64,000 bases of DNA, from assembly GCA_905250125.1 (NCBI GenBank), contig CAJNOL010000005.1, positions 186,001 to 250,000 on the forward strand, given 5' to 3'. Numbering within the stretch: position 1 is the first letter of the stretch; each line of letters begins with the position of its first letter. Shown here one piece after another: positions 1 through 13,234 of this stretch. The DNA comes from Rotaria sordida (taxonomy: Eukaryota > Rotifera > Eurotatoria > Philodinida > Philodinidae). A model generated the notes under the pieces. That model saw nothing but the letters and a program-made list of their open reading frames with translations, did no database searches and was not told where the DNA came from. The position numbers were made by a program, and so were the translations under genes.

Positions 1-3000
1 TCCTATAAAATTTTATTTGAAAAAATTTATCTTTGTTTTTCTCTTTCTTTCTATACTTTATCACCCATAGAAACACCACCTGTTGAAATAATAATATCAG
101 CTAATTCAAAAGCTGATTGTAATGTTTGAATAACGGATGTTTCACTATAATATAATAATAAAAATTCTTAGCGCAAGTCCTATGGGACTAATATGTGAAA
201 CACAATGGAGCCGATGGTGCTGTAAAAGACAGGATTAATCAATATATGTTTTGGTTTATGAATTCTTACCTACTGTTAATGAATATATTAATCGCAATAT
301 GCTGCAGGGATGCGAAAGAAATGTTAAGAGTACCTATAATAGTAATTCCGTAGTAGATTTTGATCTCGTATTTGTGCCTGTCACATCTGTAGTAAGCTGT
401 CTCTGATGAACTGTTTCTGACATGTCTATCACGCCTATGGGGAGGGGGGTCCAAATTTCGACTTTTATACTTTAACAGCCCTTGTAGATTGTGTTTCACA
501 AAATTTTCAAATTCAATTTATGAAAATAAATACGAACTCATCTTTTGCTGTACCACCATCAATAACATTTAGTATATTTAAATTTTGTAATGCACTCATA
601 AGCATTATTTTATTACTATCACGAATTTTTCCATTATCACTTGATGACGCATCAATTGGCATTAACTATAAATTATCAAAATAATAATATTAAATATTAA
701 TTTTTCTAAACAAACTTCATTGCCAGTCGAAAGAACAACAACATGTGGTTTATCATAAACACGTACTGTTCGTAAACCAACTGTAGCAAGTAGACCTAAT
801 TCAGCAGGTCCTAAACGAACATTTTTTTCTAAAACAAGTTCACCAATATGAACATCATCGCCAATGTTTCTATAAAAAACACATACACCAAAAAATTTTT
901 CTTTTCCTTACAAATTTTTCGAGAACGGTTTTTTTTTAAACAGCAAGAAGCACTATTGCATTTTGCGAAATTATGATTTGAGGTTTTTCGATAACTAAGC
1001 TGCTAACTGTTTTAATATTCCTATCGTTCACATAAAGGATCATCGTCAATATTTAATTGTCTATCTTCAAAAAAACAAAATCAGTGTCAAAAGTATTGAT
1101 ATACCAGAACATAAATGCTTAATTGATCAGAACTCATGACATCTAGAGATCGAGAACTGTATGAACTACACACAGACGACAATACTAATACAGCAGTACT
1201 TCTTATTGTGTTTAAATAAAATCAATCTCGAAAGTTTTTGAACGACCTTCGTAGTTCAAATACGTACCTAATATCTTGATTCATTGAACATTCGGTAGTT
1301 ATACGAATACTTTTCTCATCTAAACCATCTTTTTTTGTTGGATGATATTCATGAACTTGTGTATCTTCAATTTGAATAACAGCATTAGCAGAATCAGGTA
1401 ATTTAGCACCCGTATTGATTACTACACATTGACCTTCCATAAGTGGAATGTTAGTCTAACAAGAATATATTATAGAATATGAATAAACAAAATAATTGAT
1501 ATCTACATTTTCTCCTCCAGCATCTGAACGTCCAATAATTTCATAGATTTTTTCATGAGATGGATCGGAATATAAACGAACAGCATAACCATCTTTAATA
1601 GATGCTCGAAAAGGTGGAAATGGTTCTTTAGCATAAATGTCTTCAACACATACATAATTCAAACATTCTACAATAGATTATTATTTATTAATTGGAAAAA
1701 TTAAATTTTGAATGTAATAATAATCAAATTTCTATTAATAATATTGAATATATTTACCAGTTAGAGGCTTATCAATTATTGGCATTTTATTAGCATATTC
1801 AAAAATAATATTCATTGCATCATCAACAGATATCATTGGAAATGGAGAATGACGTAATCGTTCACCTTTATTACTTGTTTCAACTGAAATTTATAAATTT
1901 GATTTATAAAATATCAAATATGTTTATGATCATACCATGATGATGATGATGATGATGATCATCACCACCACAAGAATGATGTTTTCTATTCGTCTAAAAA
2001 AAAAGGAATGAAGTTTTTAGTATTATTTATATTATACAAAATTAATGAAACTACTAACTTTTATTTGCATAGCAGAATGTGTAATATCCACTTCAGTACG
2101 TTTATTTTGAATTAAATCAATAGCATGTTTTAAAATTGGATAAACAAAATCTAGACATTCCTTAGAAAATATAAAGATCAAATATGGTCATATAAAAAGA
2201 AGTTAACACATTAGTACGTACTACACATCCTTTACTACTACCGGGTAGATTGATAATTAATGTTTGTTGATAAATACCACATACTGGTCTTGATATAAAA
2301 AATGAAATTAGAAAAGAAAATCTTTGAAATAAATCTTACCTCGAAATCATTGCCATTGGAGTAATTGCCAATGATTTTGCGATCATTGTTTGTGATATAC
2401 CAGGAATTTCCTTTGTAATAATATCACGTGTAGCCTTAAAAAAATGAGAATTACAAGAAATGATATGTGATCAAATGAAATTAAACATATTCAGGAATAT
2501 TAGTTTTTGTATTAGTTATAAATCAAAGTTACTTCTTAATTTCCATCTTTATTTGAAATCAGTAAATTTCATTCTACAAATTATTCTATTACATTAAAAA
2601 ACAAATAACATACTTCTGGTGTGACATCATCCGGACTAATTCCTGTTCCACCAGTTGTCAATATTAAATGTGGTCGTAATTCATCACTTAATTTCAACAG
2701 TGTTTCCTAGAAGAACAAACGTAGAAATTCATGATTTTGTTCTGAATAAATGAAAAAATCTATTATTTTATAAAATGAGATTTATTCTGTTTGAGTAATA
2801 ATTTTTGTTTTCTTTTTCTTCGAGTTTTTATAAATCATAGATTAATTTTTCACATAAAATATCAGTGTAAATTAACAAAAAATAAAAATGAAAGATTGTA
2901 TTCGATAGCTTCAAAACATGAACAAAAAGTTCATTAAATTGACCTAATGAATTTCAAAATAAAGTATAATTCCCATGACATTTTCTTTTATAATCATTCT

Positions 3001-3746
3001 GCCACGACAAATGACAACATAGAAATCAAATTACAAATGATGTTGATGTTTTTTTTTAAATCATAATAATCATCATTCGAATTTTTTTATTTTCATTAAA
3101 ACATTACTCATTTTTAAATTAGCATCTTCTTAACTGCCTTGCGATGCATAATATTCAATCCTATGATCAATTAGTTTTTCAACTTGATGTATGTATGAGA
3201 GAAAAGAAAAATATTCTGTAAATTTGAAAGAGAAAACATGCATGCCTTGATATGAATCTGATTGTCAGGAACAACTGTAGATGCTAGATGTATCCATTGA
3301 ATACTGAATAAAATAATAGATTAGTTAATAATTTTTTTTTTCTTCTGGATCATTTAAATATTGTTTTTTCAATTACGAGAAAAATCTCGTATAACATACT
3401 TTTCATTTGATTTATCTGCCATATATTTAATAAGTGCAGGTCCCGAATGATCGTTTATTGGATCATCATAACAAGTTGTACTCACTGGAATAAATAAAAA
3501 TATATTTATATTCAATTGACTCGTTCAATAATTAAAATAGTCTTCACAATTATATTAAGTGTATATATAAAAAAAAACTATCGAGAATTAAGATTATTTT
3601 TTCTATTCGATTTAATTATATTGTTAGACAAATGCTGACATGTTTCGATTCTTGAAAAATGATAGTGGTAGAGAAAATAATGTGTCATACAAAACAAAAG
3701 AAATCCTAACAATACCTGTTACAACTGCAAAGTTCAAATCAATCAT
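1..3746 (-). CDS. GPHN: Gephyrin, molybdenum-cofactor synthesis and receptor scaffold (C-terminus beyond window)
   Basis: Gephyrin joins a MogA-like G domain, which adenylylates molybdopterin, to a MoeA-like E domain, which inserts molybdate; in animals it also scaffolds inhibitory receptors. I read 14 exons plus 2 nt of a fifteenth, 5' to 3': 3716-3746, 3400-3484, 3246-3303, 2614-2706, 2340-2434, 2225-2288, 2059-2160, 1936-1993, 1758-1883, 1507-1667, 1268-1455, 716-869, 538-665, 57-144, then 1-2. They join in one open frame (477 codons to position 57). G-domain marks are VPDNQIHIK, LILTTGGTGISPDDVTPE (both MogA aspartates kept), RPVCGI and LIINLPGSSKG. E-domain marks are PFRASIKDGYAV, VVINTGAKLPDSANAVIQIEDT, LLATVGL, STGNE, GKIRDSN and STGGVSMGDK. 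The linker is very short and holds a His run. The intron at 3245-2707 uses a GC donor. The start at 3746 is chosen because an upstream ATG meets a stop at once. Confidence 0.95.
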
Positions 3747-3935
3747 AATTCATATATATTTTTAAAAAAAAATCTAAAACTAATGAAAAATTTAATAAAG
3801 TTAATTCCTCAAAATATATATTATAAATATGCGAAATAAGATCATTTATCTGACAAAATTACTGAGAAAATAAGACAAAAAAAGAAATATTAAGATGCAT
3901 AAAAATATGTAAATATTTGACATATAAGAAAAATT

Positions 3936-6900
3936 TTAGTTCTTATCAAGCAGATGTAAATGGTCATAGAGTTCTTCTAAAAAAAAGAAACGAAAGACTT
4001 AAAAAAAAAATGAATTCTACCATAATTAATTATATAACATACGAAATCGTTCGACAATTGGCATTGTAATTTTTGCATTTTTCTTTTTCTTTTTTAACCA
4101 TATAATATGTTCTTCATGTAATTTATCAAATTTATTAATTAATTTTCGTTCTTCATCCAGATAATCATCATCATCATCTTCTTCTTCATCATCATCTTCC
4201 ATATGTTTATAATGATAAAATTTATTAATTTGTTGTTGGATAAGTTCATCAAATGATGATGTTATTAAATGAATATCTAATTTTGACATATGTTCTTGTT
4301 GTATACGTTTTAATTCTTCAACATCACGTCGAAATATTTTTGCTAATTGTGTTTGATCAATTATAAACCATGATAATTCATGTCGAAGTTCTTCGTCTTT
4401 ATTAATATAATTTGTTTCTAAGAATTCAAAACGTGATAATAATTCAATAATACCTAATTTAATCTAAAATTGAAAATAATAATAATAAAAATAAATTGAT
4501 TTAAAAGAATTTTATATACTTGTTCAAAATCTTTTTTTAATTCAATTGTTGATGTTTTTTTTTCTTCAATTCGTCGTTCAATTTCAAGAATTTTTGTTCG
4601 TATTAAACGAATTTCTTGTTGAAAACGACTTAATTCATTTTGTTGAGCTGCACGTCGTTGACCATTTTTAGTTACTGATTTCCATTCACGTTCAGCTAAT
4701 TGAAGTTCTTCAATTTTCTATATAGAATAAATTATTTTCATTTATTAGAATAATTAAAAAAAAACAAAAAAATTTTATTCAATTACTTTTTTTGATTCTT
4801 GTTCAAGATCACGATGACGTTGTGTAAGTGATATTTCTTGTGTATTGATTTCTTTTATTAAATTTTCAATTGCTATTTGTGCTTGTTTTACAGAATCATT
4901 ATCTATAATTGATGTTGTATCACCAATAATATCACTTAAACAAAAATCAACAGAAGATGGTGGTGGTCGAGGTGCTTTATGTTTATATGCACTAAGTAAT
5001 ATTTGATATTTAGCAAGTGACTCTTGTAACTAGAAAAACAAAAAGCGAAAGTGTTTTAAAATAACTGGAGGAAAAAAAACAAAATAATCAACAATATGAA
5101 TCCGATTGTAATCGTTTTTTTTTTCGTTGCCAAAATTTTTAATGATTTCCGTTGTCTGCTACTTGAAAAATAAGCGGTTTTTTTCCCTCTGTTTGTGTTA
5201 ATGTGATCGCGCTTTCGAAGGAACTTCATTGTAGCCAATTTCCTTTTTTTTCTTTTGTTTGAAAAAGTATGTGGAGCTGGAATGCCCTGTCTTTCCTTTT
5301 TATTATTATATAAAAGAGGATTTACATAAATAGATGATCATTTTATTATGGTAATTAACTTGTCATCTTTTCTCTCTGCATAAAAATAAAGAATTTTAAA
5401 AAAAGTCAGTCAGTACAGTTTGACCTGCTTTTTCAAATGACAAAGAATCTATAGAATGAGTGTCCACAGAGAATTTTGAGTTGTCAAATGAGTTATCCTT
5501 GACCCTTATTTGTTGAGTATGTCCCGAAAATGTCACGATATTGAGTTGAAAGTTCCATGCAATTTGAATGCATCTGATCTAACATCAATTTTTGTAGACG
5601 GAGTTTTAACTACACTCAAAAATTTCTACTAAACATGTCTGCATCTTATAACTTCAATTAAGTGATTTTGTATCTAAAATTTTTCATTCAATGATTCCAA
5701 ATCAAAACATATCAATCAATCGAATCCAAGATCGAAGTTTCAATTGACTTGTTCCTTATCTGGAAACACTTAATTGGCTGGCAAGAGAAGTTCTCCACCT
5801 GATAAATCGTCTTTGAGCCGAGACTATATGCATTATGTAGACCTAAATAAGCTATGAATTTCGACTTGAAACTTTGCATAGAGATCGGTCTTAACGAGAA
5901 TAGTCTATTGTGAAAGTTGCAAGTCTTTTGATTTGCTCCTATTCTGAAATACGAGCATCATATCTGTCGATTTATATGAGTAGTGGAAAAGATACAGTAT
6001 TATCATAGTTGTATCTTAGAATAGAAACAGCGACAACACCTGAAACATTCACAAAAAAACTATTCTCTTTAAGGCCTGTTTCTATGCAAAATTTCAAATT
6101 GAAATTCAAAAAATCCGTTTTTCTGCTATCACGGCTTTCATTCAAAAACAAATACCATAAAAGTGTAGTAACGCTGCAACAATAAGCTACGGGCACGAAC
6201 TCTTTTCAAAATATTCATAATTCATTTGGATGTACATACTGCACATAGTCTCAACTCAAAAGCGATTAATCAGTGAGAGAACTTCTCTCATGAGAGTCTA
6301 AAAAGTCGAACCGCTGTATTCTAAATGAAAGTTTTAGTTGATTACTTCTTTAACAAGTCGTTTATGTTCATTAGTTGCTGTTGAATGTAATTGTTGTTCA
6401 AGAAGTAATGTAGAAAGAAGAACTTCATGTTGTTGTTTAAGTTCACCATTTGAACGGATATGATGTTGTAATTCAGCATCTGTTTGTTGAGAAAAAAGTC
6501 GATCTGATAATAATTGATTACGATCAGTTAAATGTTTTTTATCCATTTCTAAATATAAAAAATCATTTTGTTTTTAAATAAGAATAAAATGTAAATTTTC
6601 ATACCTTTTTGTTCAACAATTTGTGTTAATTCAACTAATTTCGCTTGTTCATCTGATATTTCTTCTTGTTTTTTTGTAAATTCAATAAAATCATTTTCAT
6701 TCGATGTTGTTAATATTGTACATTCATTTTCAAGTTCATTAAAAGTTGTTTTTAATATTTCAAACTAAATATTTAACAAAATAATATTTAATTAAAAAAG
6801 AAAAAGAGAAAAAAACCTTAGCTATAAATATTTACTTGTTGTTTAAGTTGATCACGTTCAATAATCATTTCATTCATTTGTTTTTCATGTTTTAATTTAT

Positions 6901-7894
6901 CAATTATTTCAAGTTTATCTTTAGCATAAATATGATGTCGTAATTCATACATTGATTCTTCCATAACAGCTGGATCATATCGACCAATCCAAAACATTTG
7001 ACGCATTAATAATTTAAATTCTCTTAAATAATTATTTTCTAATATACGTTTTTGTTCATGTTCACTTTTAATAATACATTTTATTAATTGTATTAATAAA
7101 TCAATCATAATCATTATATTTTCATTTGACATTGCACGTTCAGGTTTAATACGTGTTAATTGTTCAATTGTTGAAAGACGATATGTTAATAGAACATGTT
7201 TTAAATATGCCCAACGATCTGTTAATGAAACTTTTCCACCTGGTTTATTTGGTTGAGGTGCTGGTGGAAATGGTTGAAAACGTTGATCTTCATAACGAGA
7301 TGGATTTGCTAGATGCTTTGATTAAAAAAATTCATATAGACAAAATCAAAAAAACAAAAGATTACATACATCGAGAACAGTAAGAATATCTTCAAATCCA
7401 TATTTTGTTTCATGACGCATAACATGGGGAATAGCAAGTTCAGCAAGTAACTAAAGAAAGAAAAAAAAAAAGTAAAAGAGAAAAATTCAAGATTAATAAT
7501 AGTTCTTTACTTCATTGAGATTTTCTACAAGGCCTTGAATTGTATATGGTTTAGCTCGATTTATAATACTTGTATTTGGTGTATTTGTTGTAGGAGCCAT
7601 AGGATATGCTTTAATACTTGTAGATGAATTTGATGGATGTAATAATTGTTGATGATGAAGAGGAACTAATCGACGTGTATTTGTTGGTGTAGCTTGCCAA
7701 TTTCGAGCTAATCCTAATGGATTCTGTTGTTGAAGACTATTATCAAAAAGTGAGGATGATGTAGATGAAATATTAATTGGTGTGCCATATCCATTTCCTA
7801 AAGGACCTTTTTTATTAGCGAATACTGAACCTTTTTTCATTTTCGTTCGTTCTAAATGACTAATCTTTTTATTTTTATGTTTGATTGAAAACAA
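3936..7894 (-). CDS. Coiled-coil protein, 736 aa, unrecognised
   Basis: Nine exons join without a frame break: 7511-7894, 7370-7450, 6836-7315, 6605-6764, 6346-6548, 4787-5029, 4520-4717, 4043-4463 and 3936-3976 (2211 nt with stop). Residues 1-128 are Ser/Thr/Asn/Gln-rich and probably disordered. About 100 helical residues follow (LLAELAIPHVMRHETKYG, then a Pro-rich QPFPPAPQPNKPGG loop). From about residue 220 the protein is mostly Lys/Glu/Gln-rich coiled coil, with an acidic run of Glu and Asp near residue 660 and the C-terminus RFQELYDHLHLLDKN. The second Met (7841) has a better start context (AAAATG) and would give 718 aa. The layout recalls kinetochore, centrosomal or ciliary coiled-coil proteins, but I find no diagnostic motif and assign no function. 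The 1.3 kb intron between exons 5 and 6 carries a TIR element. Confidence 0.8.
5783..6297. mobile_element. TIR element family 1, copy 1 (intronic, non-autonomous)
   Basis: About 515 bp bounded by inverted ends. The left end reads GAGAAGTTCTCC then CTGATAAATCG and TATGCATTATGTAGAC; the right end on the other strand reads GAGAAGTTCTCT then CTGATTAATCG and TATGTGCAGTATGT. The interior is shared with copies at 49015, 56418 and 58857 (for example CCATAAAAGTG followed by AATAAGCT and ACGAACTCTTTTCAAAATAT). There is no coding capacity, so this is a MITE-like DNA element. It sits in an intron of the coiled-coil gene. Confidence 0.75.
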
Positions 7895-9275
7895 TGGGAA
7901 ATGATTGAGTCATATCTTAATGATACATGCTTTCGTTCATCTTCGCCATATTTCTTCTACAGTTTGCCTCAGTAAGCAGTGTGTATTGATATGGAGTGAC
8001 ATCTGCTAAGATGAAATATAGTATGTATTATATACATCTTTTTTTATAGAGTTAATAAAGATGTGACCAAAGTGATATTTAAATTATATGACAAAATTGA
8101 TGATGACATACATGTTTAAATCTTAGATTTATGATTTATATAGAAATATCAATCATTAGATTAAACATCATAACTAGAGTTCGATTTATCAAGAACTATC
8201 TAAATCATAGTAGTAGAAAAGACTATGAACTGATGATAAAAATTTTTAAAATTATCAATATATGTTAGACTCGTAAAATCATAGCTACGAGGATGGAATA
8301 TAACTGCAAAGTATGGATGTAAATACGAGAGGTCTCAATAGGCTGGACTCAAGTGCTTCAGAATACTAAAGTCTAGCCTTTTCCACCTTGATTCCATACT
8401 ATTGAGACCTCTGGTAAATACTACGCTAGCGTAAATCAATATTTAAAAATGGAAAACAGAAATCAGTGGATCACAAGATTTGACATGAATTCAATATTTT
8501 GTGGTCCTACCTGTCTCAATCCAAGAGAAATATGTTTTCTATAAAATAATTTGGAGTTTCTCAATTTTAACAAAAAAATAAATTTTCAGTTCATTTTCGT
8601 CGTTAAACGGAGAGGAAAGAGTTTTATTTACTATGTTTACCAGAACTTTTGAGCAGTACTACAAGGCTGAAATATTTGTATCATTTTCCTATAGAAAGCC
8701 TACTGATTCTTCATTATTGTCGTATCCTATGTCATTGAAATTGCAATTAACTCATCGTTTACCATTGTGCTTATACATGTTCCTTGTGAATGAGGAAAGA
8801 GCTGATTTCTTAATCGCGATTAATCGCCAAATGTGACGCGATTTTGATGAAACCGAATATTCATAACGAAATAAAATGGGAAGTATTTACAACAAATACA
8901 CTACTGTTCCATTAAGCCTTGCCAAACTGTCTAATAAAAATCTTAAAATATGAAAAATATGCAAAATGCTTTTTGTAGATTTTTTTGAATTTGTTATTAT
9001 CTTTATGAGACATCTTTCTAATCTTGAGACCTTCACATGGCCTCTGCTTAATCAATGTCACTATGATTATAAGACTCTCAATAGATTGAAAACTAGTTTA
9101 CATAGCTCAATTTAATTGTTATACTATATCTTTCTCTCAATAATCACAAATGACAAAACAAATTGTCTAAGCAATCAAGTCATAGAAAACATAATTTAAA
9201 ATGTTTATTTCATCGATATTTTTTATTTATAGTAAAAAATAATGAAAAAATAAAAATGAATATTTCATTTAAATA
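7895..9275. other. Intergenic stretch
   Basis: AT-rich sequence between two minus-strand genes. Apart from the hairpin at 8328-8412 I see no coding frame with exon-like composition and no recognisable RNA gene. Confidence 0.6.
8328..8412. repeat. Perfect 14-bp inverted repeat with nested stem
   Basis: AGAGGTCTCAATAG at 8328-8341 is exactly matched in inverse at 8399-8412. Inside, GGCTGGACT (8341-8349) pairs with AGTCTAGCC (8370-8378) with one mismatch. The 85-nt unit could fold as a two-stem hairpin. It may be a tiny MITE or a structured RNA; sequence alone does not decide. Confidence 0.7.
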
Positions 9276-11313
9276 TTAATATTTTTTTTCAACAATAAAA
9301 AATGGATTTTCAAATGCAACAAATTGTTTTAAAGATAAATTAATTGGTAAATTTTGAATATCAGCTGGATAATGAATTAAACGTTTAAATAATAATATTC
9401 GACAAATAGATTTTAATGATGAATTTTTTTCTTTACATTGTAGAATAAATGCTTTTACAGGTTCTTTCCAATAAATCCAAACACGACGAAATATATGTTC
9501 AAAATGAAAATTTTTTACATTAACATCTGGATTATTATAAATACATTGAAATAAACGAAAAAATTTAAAATAAAGCATACGCATAGTTAATTGTAATGTT
9601 TTATGTTCTTTTATTTTTAATTGATTATTAGAATTTTCTTGATTATTTTCACGATAAATACTTTGTATAGCTGTTTCATAAACACTTGAATAAGCATGTG
9701 CTGCTAAACGATTTTGTACTTCAAGTTGTACAGTACCTAATGCATAAATAAATTCAGTTAAAATTTCTCCTGCTTGTATACTTATTTTTAAATTATCATA
9801 ATCACGTATTAATGTTGATAAACGATTTTTATATAAAGTACAACAAAGATTAACATGATGATCAACATAAGATAATTTTTGTTCAAATGTTAATTGTGGT
9901 AAAATTGAACGTATATAACGTAATGGAATCTTTGTTAATTGTCCACTATAATTAATAATTTTTTGAAAAAATAATAAATTAGAATAATAATCAGAATCAT
10001 TAAGTAAATAATCAAGACGTAATGTATCGGAATGATATTGAATATAAGTTGGTTTTAATTTTTTTAATGAACATAAACATTCAATCCAATAATCAAGTGG
10101 TGTATGCAATTCAGAATTTTCCATTTGTAATAATTTTTTACTTGTATGAGGAAGTAATAATTCACATAATGGTAAATTAAAATGTCGACATGCGTGATGT
10201 AAAGAACTAAATTTATTTAAATCAACTTTATTTGTATCAAGACATGATAGATGACGTGTTAATAAATATTTTATTGAATCAATTGGACCATTTTTATGTG
10301 CAAGCATTAATAAACAATGACGACCTTGATCATTTATTGTATTTATATCAAGTTTACTTGTTAATAATTGATGTTCTAAAAGATATTTCATACAATCATA
10401 ACGATCTTGTTCTATTGAACTTAAAAGTAAAGATTTATGTTCATATTGAGTATTATCATCTAATGAATGCATTAAATATTCAAGTTCATCAAAAAACCAT
10501 TCAAGAAATTCTTCATTTTCATCAGTTTTTTCAAAACAAAGTAAACGATTTAATATATGAAAAAATTCATTATTAATATATTGATATACGATATCTTTTA
10601 ATATAAGTATTGTACGAATTTTTTCAAGTGTTAATGGTGTATAATATTTCCAATTATTTTCATCAAATGAATAATTATCATTTTCATTCTTGTCTAGTAA
10701 AATTTCTTTTGATCTATTTATTATAATTGATAAATACGATTAATATTCATATTTGTATATAAATATTAAACTTACCTACTTGTTGATGATAAATAAGTCG
10801 ACATTTGTTTGGCATCTTTGTTCATAGCGTGCCATACCAATTGTCTGATCAAAGGAATTAACTGATGTTGTAAAAAAAAGAACATAATAGTTTTTATTTG
10901 AAATATATGAAATTTGTTTTGTTACCTGTTGTTATTGATTCAGTTGTTTCAGATGATCGTCTTGATGTAAAATGTAATGATCGATTTATTTCGGGTATGT
11001 TTGGCTGATTTTGTTTATTTGCATTATTAATTGATGTTTCTTGAATTGATATAAAATAAAAAGATTTATCTAATAAATTAATCAAATCAATGATCTCACT
11101 TATTTCTAAATCTTTGTATGATACAACATCAAACATAGATAAAGGTCGAGTTGAACTATGATGTTCTTCATGATGTTGATCTATTCCTGCATAACTTACC
11201 GCTCGTAGTGGATTGAATTTTTGAAGAGATTGAAAACGTAATACTTTTTTAAAAGTTGATGGCCTCTTATCATCTCTCTTCTCATCATGTTGCTTACCGC
11301 TGGTGCAGCCCAT
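9276..11313 (-). CDS. Ankyrin-like repeat protein with N-terminal MGC acylation motif, 635 aa
   Basis: Three exons (10926-11313, 10780-10861, 9276-10713; 1908 nt with stop) join in one frame. Exon 2 only stays open with donor GTAGGTAAG at 10779-10771. The protein begins MGCTSGK: Gly2 and Cys3 are the usual sites for myristoylation and palmitoylation, so membrane anchoring is likely. Residues about 10-60 are basic and residues 60-150 are low complexity. Residues about 240-380 hold degenerate ankyrin-like units (RYDCMKYLLEHQ, GRHCLLMLAHKNG, SIKYLLTRHL, FSSLHHACRHFNLPLCELLL, HTPLDYWI). The last 250 residues are helical and unfamiliar. A membrane-tethered adaptor is a guess. No orthologue is recognised. 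Confidence 0.85.
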
Positions 11314-12644
11314 ATGCTAATTAAAGCAAGTCGTTTTTCTTCTGTTTCTTTTCGCTCTATCTTCAATGTATAAACACGTTCGATAAGATTTCTAGAAAGC
11401 GAATTTATAACTGTTGATGTTTTCTTTCTTGCTCTTTTTTCTGTATGTACTGTATATACAAAGACGGTATGTGTAGAGTATCCTTCTCGATTTTGTTGTT
11501 ATTCGTTTATCGATGGTTAATAGACGTTACATTGATTCATGTTGGGCGATATATAATCATCAACAACGATTTCGCATCATTGTCATCACGGCTGACTGAT
11601 TCCTCGTTTTTTTCGGAGGTAAGGAAAACCTATCGAAAAAAAAGAACAAGACGGTAGATAAGAACAAAAATATTCATAGCCTTACCAAAAAAAAAAGAGA
11701 GAATGTATAAAAATAAAAACAGAAATGCATATCAAATATATTATTTAGTAAGCTTGCATTTTATATAGATTCTTATTCCTCTTGTCATATGTTCGTTTGA
11801 AAAAAGCAAAGGAAGAGTAAAAGAGAGAAAGGAAGGAAAAAGAATGATCAAGGTAATTGTGCAAATTATTTGATTCAATTTCGACCCTGTATGTTTATCC
11901 ATCGTCTATCTGTTTGATATGTTGAAAAAACGTGACAATTATATTTATTACAGATTATCATCTCATTGACTAAATGTAAGGAACGATATATCATTTCTCA
12001 TGGATATAAATTCTATTTCTTGATATTAAAATGATAATAGTCATGAACATCGTTAATCATAGATATTCTGACGTCGTCTTCATATGAAAAATTGACATAC
12101 GACTGTTTACTTAGGTCATGGTGAAAAGGTTCATTAAATAGAAACAATCATAGATATACAGTACACATTAAATGAATTTTCCACATAATTTTTCTTGGAT
12201 ATATTTATCACGAGTAAAGTATAAAGTACAGAGAACAAAAAATGTGTCACAAAAAAAAGATGGTATTTTTTTTTTACTATTACAAAGTTCATTGTTATCA
12301 ATCTTTGTAGCTAAATAAATAATCAAACAATAGTAGAAGTTATATATATCCATACGTATAAAAAAAAAAGGAGAAATAAAAACTCAATTGAATCGTATTG
12401 TACATTGTATCAAAAAAACAAAATATACTATCTTGTTTTGTATAATGTATTTTTTTGTTCTCTGTACTTTATGTTTTATTCATGATACATATATCAAGCT
12501 ATGCAATGAAGTTTGTGCTTCCTCGCTGTATATCAATTATCGAAAAAAATCAAGCTCCAGTAGCGTCAAGCAAAAAAAATAATAGGGGATATTTCAATTG
12601 AGATATCCTATAGTTCACACTCCATATCGCACGTTTGTTCGCAA

Positions 12645-13234
12645 TAGAGTCCTGCGGTTCCGGTTATCAAAATTGGAAAAAAACGGTTCCTTTTTCGGTT
12701 CCTAAAATTTTTGCTAGGAACCGACGATTTTATCGTAACATACAAAATACCGAGTAATTGAGTTTTTTTAGAAATTTCTATATTTTATCTTCGAAACTCT
12801 TCGTGTTTATTACTTCATCAAATAAGTAGCTCTTTCAAAAGGTAGAAGAAAAAGTCAAATAGAACCTTATGATATTGTCGATTGAGAATCAAGTGAATTT
12901 GTATGAATAGGCGATGGAGTAGTAGTTGTACATGTAGTAGATAGTATTGTTGGCTGCCGTTTGATAATTTTCGTTTTAACTAACTTAAGACCTTTTTCTT
13001 AAAAACCAGGATTACTACGAAAACTTTTTATGAATAAATGAGGAAAGATGCTGATACAATGTGCATCTTGCAACATCTACACATCTTGAAACTTCCATCC
13101 TCAAGACAAATTTCGGTTGCTAACGGTTCCGGTTTCATCTTCTTTTATTTCACGATTCTCGGTAAAAGAAACAGAAAAATCCAGTTCTCGGTTCGGTTCT
13201 CGGTTTGCATTTTTTTTGGAGCCGCAGGACTCGA
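12645..13234. mobile_element. hAT-like non-autonomous element A
   Basis: A 590-bp element with inverted ends (left TAGAGTCCTGCGGTTCC, right complement TCGAGTCCTGCGGCTCC) flanked by 8-bp near-identical duplications: gttcgcaa at 12637-12644 and gttcgcac at 13235-13242. An 8-bp duplication and a TAGAG terminus are hAT hallmarks. The interior is non-coding and rich in CGGTTCC-like iterations close to both ends. Confidence 0.8.

Noticed and set aside
3936-7894. Possible identity as NDC80/HEC1 or NUF2
   Set aside because: The disordered tail followed by coiled coil is suggestive, but the conserved CH-domain motifs of those proteins are absent.
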